64,000 bases of DNA from Artemia franciscana (lineage: Eukaryota > Arthropoda > Branchiopoda > Anostraca > Artemiidae), in contig NC_088867.1 in NCBI RefSeq assembly GCF_032884065.1, forward strand, positions 45,819,453 through 45,883,452, given 5' to 3'. Each line of letters begins with the position of its first letter. Position 1 is the first letter of the stretch. The position numbers and the translations under genes were made by a program. Under the pieces are notes generated by a model. The model saw nothing but the letters and a program-made list of their open reading frames with translations. It did no database searches and was not told the origin of the DNA. Positions 59,744-64,000 of the stretch are shown here, in pieces.

Positions 59744-60912
59744 CTACCAAATAAAAAAGAAATGAGTTTAAAAATAACCACACTGCGCTGTATTCAATAG
59801 GAGGAAGCTTCCATCTTAGTAACCATTGTTCTGGCACACACACACACACACATACACACACAAAAAAGGCGGTTGATGAGACTGATATACTTTATAACAA
59901 TATAAGCGAGGTAACGAATATGGTCCATACGAAACTCAATGATTTTAAAAACGTAACTCTGAGTATCTTTATTTTGCGCGTACTAGGAACTGTGCCATAT
60001 GTCTCAAATTTGAACCAACAGTAGCATGAAATGGTCTTCGACTGCATGAAAGTGATCGCACGACATCACTTTCAACTAATCATATGCGTTTTCCACTACC
60101 GTAAAGTTATTGAAAGAGAAAATCACATTTTATTCCTTTAGTCAGAGCGTCACCGACAGCCGATGAAAACTACTCTCTGTTGAGTAAAATCCGAATTCTG
60201 CACTACTAATGATTTAAATTTGCGCCAGATGGTCTCTGAATTGAGACAGAGGGTTGAGAGATGGCCAAAATAGCGATACTGGGGTCCTACGCAAATGAGA
60301 CTGGTGGACCACGTTAGCCACCCTGATAAGACCGTAGTATTTGCACATACTTGCAACCGCCATTTTTGTTGGTCGTTTTAACGCAAAGCAAAGAAATCAG
60401 TTGGCAATGACACCAACTTTTAGCAAAAGAAAATTTAACCAGCTCTACTCTATTGTATATGGCAATTCTGGCTGATTCCTACTTTCATACAGTGAAAGGG
60501 ATATTCCCTAAGAATTAGGACATTCCTTGTATAGATATATCCTAAAACCCAGGGTAGATTGCAAGTTTTTAGGTGGGTTCCCCCAACAGTTTCTTATAAC
60601 TGTCGTATAAACCACCTACTTTAACTGATTTGAAAACTCCCCCCTCCAAATCTTGAAACAAATTCACAAATACATGAAATCCGTTTTCAATTATTAACAT
60701 GATGTAGACCCGTGATTCCCAACGTGGGGTACACACTTCTCCGATGGGGCATGGGAATATTATTTTGGGTCACGGGCAGGACGTACACCCTTCAACTCAC
60801 AATAGTGTAGAGCCTTAATTAAAATTTCATCACATTCACATACATTTAAAGAGCAAAGCAAATACATGATAGTAATACACTAACGTCATACATTGTATGA
60901 AAGGTATTATAT
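59744..60912. other. Intron of the RNA-binding-protein gene
   Basis: A (CA)n microsatellite lies at 59838-59861. A 68-codon minus-strand frame at 60150-60356 in GC-richer sequence shows no RRM features and has no suitable splice sites that I could match, so I do not call an exon. Confidence 0.4.
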
Positions 60913-60913
60913 A

Positions 60914-61220
60914 CAGAAATTAAATAAAAAAACTGATTTTTTTAGCTGAAAGTAAGGAGCGACATTAAAACTTAAAACGAACAGAAATTACTCCGTATAT
61001 GAAATGGGTTGTCCCCTCTGCAATCCCTCGCTCTTTACGCTAAAGCTTTTAATTGTTTTAAAAAGTAGAATTGTGGCAAAGAGTCAAACTTTGGCGTAAA
61101 GAGCGAGGGATTGCAGACGGGACAACCCATTTCATATACGGAGTAATTTCTGTTCGTTTTAAGTTTTAATATCGCTCCTTACTTTCAGCTAAAAAAATCA
61201 GTTTTTTTATTTAATTTCTG
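60914..61220. repeat. Long palindrome, ~132-bp arms
   Basis: Left arm begins CAGAAATTAAATAAAAAAAC and ends TCTTTACGCTAAAG; right arm begins CTTTGGCGTAAAGAGCGAGG and ends ATTTAATTTCTG. The loop is about 43 nt. Only a handful of mismatches separate the arms, so the inversion is young. Confidence 0.88.
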
Positions 61221-61632
61221 AACGTTTTTGAATTAATGCATGTTTGGTTTTGGCTCTCCGCACATAAATTATTAAAATGAAATGTGTATATTAATTCTTT
61301 TTTGGCTAAATGGCTTTCTCTTAGTTTTGATAAGACGATTTTGAGAAATAAGGGATGGAGAAGGAGGCCTAGTTGCCCTCCAATTTTTCGGTTACTTAAA
61401 AAGGCTACTAGAACTTTTAATTTTTAACGAACGTTTTTATTAGTAAAAAATATACGTAACTTAAGAATCAACTTACGTAACAAACTTTCATAACCTTATA
61501 TTTTTATTATGTATATGAGGGGGTTCGTCCCCTCGTTAATACCTCGCTCTTTACACTAAATCTTAACTTTTCCCCAATTCTTTAAGAATGACCCCTGAAT
61601 CAGAAAGGCCGTAGAATAAATAGTTAAAATAA

Positions 61633-61710
61633 CTAAAAATACTTTAGCATAAAGAGCAAGGTATTTATCTCCTCCTAAATACCTCGCTCTTTATGCTAAA
61701 GTATTTTTAG
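61633..61710. repeat. Palindrome, 35-bp arms
   Basis: CTAAAAATACTTTAGCATAA (start of the left arm) is matched by its inverse ending at 61710, with one mismatch and the 8-nt loop TCTCCTCC. Confidence 0.9.
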
Positions 61711-62462
61711 AACCCCTCATATGCGTAATAATCTCTGTTCGTTTTAAGTTTCAATGCTACTTCTTCCTTTCATTTGAAAAAAAGTTTTCATGTTTATTTT
61801 TCATTGTTTTCTTATAGTAATGCTAGAGAATCCTGTGCCCTTTTCATTGAATTTTTCATCCGCCATGACAGATTTCTCCAAGGAAAGATCCTCCAACATA
61901 GCCCCCTCTCCTCAGCCCCACCCCCAAACAAAATAAAATCCCCCTGAAAACGTCTGTACACTTCCCAATAACCATTAATATATGTAAACACTGGTCAAAG
62001 TTTGTAACTTGCAGCCCCTCCCCTAGGCAACTGTGGGGGAGTAAGACATACCCAAAGACATAGTTATTATGGTTTTCGACTATGCTGAACAAAATGGCTA
62101 TCTCAAAATTTTGATCCGTTGACTTTGAGAAAAAAATGAGCGTGGGAGGGGGCCTAGATACCCTCCAATTTTTTCGGTCACTTAAAAAGGGCACTAGAAC
62201 TTTTCATTCTGTCATTTTCGTTAAGATCCTACGACTTTTAGGGGGTGTTTTCCCCTATTTTCCTAAATAAAGCAAATTTTCTCAGGCTCGTAACTTTTTA
62301 TGGGTAGGACTAAACTTGATAAAACTTATATATTTGAAATCAGCATTAAAATGCGATTCTTTTGATGTAGCTATTGATATCAAAATTCAATTTTTTAGAG
62401 TTTTGGTTACTATTGAGCCGGGTCGCTCCTTACTACAGTTCGTTACCACGAACTGTTTGACA

Positions 62463-62989
62463 AATTTTCATTCGCAAGACGCATCTAGAGGATATCTAGT
62501 AGGACATCTAGAGGACAACTTAAAAAACGATACCAAGTTAATGGCTTTTTAAATCTTCAGTTGAATATGCGTAAAATGTTGGGTAACAAAATTTAAATAT
62601 CGCGAGGGGTCATCAGGATTTTAGACATGCTTGGTGGGACATAGCCCGAACACGGTTGAGAACCGCTGATGTAGGCCATCTTGCTGTCCCTAGTAAAGCT
62701 GTACTGTCAGTAGTACATGCAATTCTGAAACCATGTTTCAAACAGGTTTAATCCGGATAGCTTTCTACAGTTACAAGGACATGCTATAGAACTGAGGGTT
62801 CACACCAAAAACATGGAACTTTTACTGTCATTAAATAAAGTCTTATTTTTTTAGAAAGTCTTTTTTTTGGGGGGGAGGGGTGGAGGCAATTGGTCTTTGT
62901 GGCCTGAGCCTCAATTCATTTTGTGATTATGCCCATAATAATAATAAGAATATTAGTAACTATTTTAATTTCTAAACTGGCTGTACGAA
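62463..62989. other. Gene-free intron stretch
   Basis: Includes TCTAGAGGA direct repeats near 62490-62512 and a G-run at 62868-62880. Nothing recognised as coding. Confidence 0.35.
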
Positions 62990-63292
62990 AAGAGTGTATC
63001 AATCCCACTTTCTAGGGCTAAAATGAAAAACGTTGAGATGGCTAAGGCACGTTGTGCGAATGAAGGACGACAGATTGTTTTTTCGGCCAACCGTCTAAGG
63101 CTAAACGAAAAGCAGGTTGTCCTCGTCTGGGGTGGGAGGACGTCATAAAGAAAGATTTAAAGGAAATGGGAACTTCCTGGGATGCTATAAAGAGGGAGAC
63201 TTTGAATAGATTGGGATGGAGGAGGAGCGTGAGTAGCTGTGTTGGCCTTAGGGGGCTTGGTGCTGCGTTGAGTTGTGAGTAATAGTAGTAAA
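62990..63292 (+). mobile_element. RTE-like LINE 3' tail
   Basis: CCCACTTTCTAGGGCTAAAA then GGGGTGGGAGGACGTCATAA, AGGAAATGGGAACTTCCTGG and TTGAATAGATTGGGATGGAG, ending in GAGTAATAGTAGTAAATAAA. It encodes the same LINE C-terminal tail as at 1.95-2.2 kb; 5'-truncated with frame breaks. Confidence 0.8.
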
Positions 63293-63680
63293 TAAAAATA
63301 ACATCAATATTGTCAAATTAACAGCATTGCTATTATCAACCTCCCAAAAAAACCTCTCATAAAAAGCTTAGTATTATTTAATCAACTAAGAACCATGAGC
63401 TGTATAAACAATTACAAATTTGCAACTTACAGTTTTTACGAGTAACTCTAGTATTTGTGCATCTCAATTAAAGAGTAATTTTTAATCTACCGTTATTGTT
63501 AATCTACCGATATTTTTAATAACATTATTTTTAATCTACCGATAACTTGTTTAGGTGTATTTTTATCGCGTTCTACCCTGGATAAGGCCTTGAGTCCAAC
63601 TTTGACTGGTGCCCCCCCAAACATTAGTTCTTATATAGAACCTTCCTGAAAAGTTTGTGAACAGCTACGAATTTATCCTC
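63293..63680. other. Gene-free intron stretch
   Basis: TTTTTAATCTACCGAT-like phrase repeated three times at about 63477-63543; otherwise nothing recognised. Confidence 0.4.
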
Positions 63681-63689
63681 TATGAACCA

Positions 63690-64000
63690 GATGTCAAAAG
63701 ATCTATTCGGGATTTGAAATAAGAGCTCTGAGACATAAATTCCTTCTAAATATCAAATTTCATTAAGATCCGAGCACCCATTCGTAAGATAAAAATACCC
63801 CAATTTTCACGTTTTCCAAGAATTCCGGTTTTCCCCTCCAACCCCTCCAACCCCCCTCCCACAATGTCACAGGATCTGGTCGGAATTTAAAATCAGAGCT
63901 TTAAAGCTCAAGATCCTTCTAAATATCAAATTTCATTAAGATCTGGTCACCCTTTCGTAAGTTACAAATACCTCATTTTCGAAATTACCCCCCCCCCCCC
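63690..64000 (+). repeat. Interspersed repeat family Y, partial array
   Basis: Two paragraphs beginning near 63715 and 63886 with AATAAGAGCTCTGAGACATA and TCAGAGCTTTAAAGCTCAAG, each followed by ATCAAATTTCATTAAGATC. It runs off the window edge. Confidence 0.78.

Larger units (their letters stand above)
60914..62462 (+). repeat. Interspersed repeat family X, longest copy
   Basis: Same order of landmarks as the 51.9-53.2 kb copy, ending CTATTGAGCCGGGTCGCTCC, then the hairpin CAGTTCGTTACCACGAACTG and TTTGA at about 62461. The 5' part is an almost perfect palindrome (arms 60914-61045 and 61089-61220). A second, 35-bp-arm palindrome lies at 61633-61710. No protein-coding capacity. Confidence 0.78.

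Noticed and set aside
60150..60356. 68-codon minus-strand frame as a possible RRM exon
   Set aside because: No RNP motifs, and no acceptor/donor in a phase compatible with the exon at 59605-59743.

Overview
The window looks like intron-rich, AT-rich animal DNA, most likely from an arthropod and perhaps a brine-shrimp-like crustacean. That guess rests on overall character and on repeat families that look familiar to me; I could not search. There is no bacterial, plasmid or organelle signature. Nearly all long open frames belong to mobile elements. Host coding capacity is a handful of short exons, all on the minus strand, recovered by reading splice signals and protein similarity by eye.

Host gene 1 (minus strand, 28645 down to 6640) is a BOD1 homologue, the kinetochore biorientation factor. 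Three coding exons (28517-28645, 10653-10777, 6640-6875) join in phase to give 164 residues; the last exon was not found. Intron 1 is 17.7 kb and is filled with LINEs. Host gene 2 (minus strand, 59743 down to 41677) is the 3' part of an A1CF/RBM46/RBM47-type RNA-binding protein. Five phase-compatible exons encode the end of an RRM, a linker, a DND1/A1CF-type double-stranded-RNA-binding-like domain and a Tyr/Pro-rich tail. Its upstream exons (RRM1, RRM2 and most of RRM3) lie beyond the right edge.

Mobile elements, left to right: a wrecked RTE-like LINE (0.6-2.2 kb); LINE 3' fragments at 2.6-3.1 and 11.9-12.4 kb; two facing CR1-like fragments (13.4-15.2 kb); a decayed L2/CR1-like LINE containing a fresh 1,058-bp tandem duplication (15.5-21.2 kb); an apparently intact CR1-like LINE with a PHD-finger ORF1 and an endonuclease/RT ORF2 (about 21.2-26.1 kb); inverted-repeat MITEs (3.07, 27.6, 27.8, 32.8, 50.4 kb); a Helitron remnant with textbook ends (47.54-49.08 kb); a pogo/Tigger-like element beside an exon (50.25-51.05 kb); tRNA-type SINEs; short 3' tails of the RTE-like family at 4.9, 44.8, 49.3 and 63.0 kb; and two large unnamed interspersed families. 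I call these X (3.5, 9.1-10.3, 51.9-55.1, 60.9-62.5 kb) and Y (56.1-57.9, 63.7-64.0 kb). Satellites and microsatellites fill much of 33-41 kb.

The most interesting signal is in the intact CR1-like LINE. ORF2 has no AUG ahead of its endonuclease domain. The end of ORF1 carries an in-frame A AAA AAC heptamer, a 10-nt spacer and an 11-bp stem with one mismatch, and a -1 slip there enters exactly the ORF2 frame. That is a classical -1 ribosomal frameshift layout, so the element may make an ORF1-ORF2 fusion. A second notable point is a local tandem duplication that copied the 3' half of an RNA-binding-protein exon together with its splice donor.
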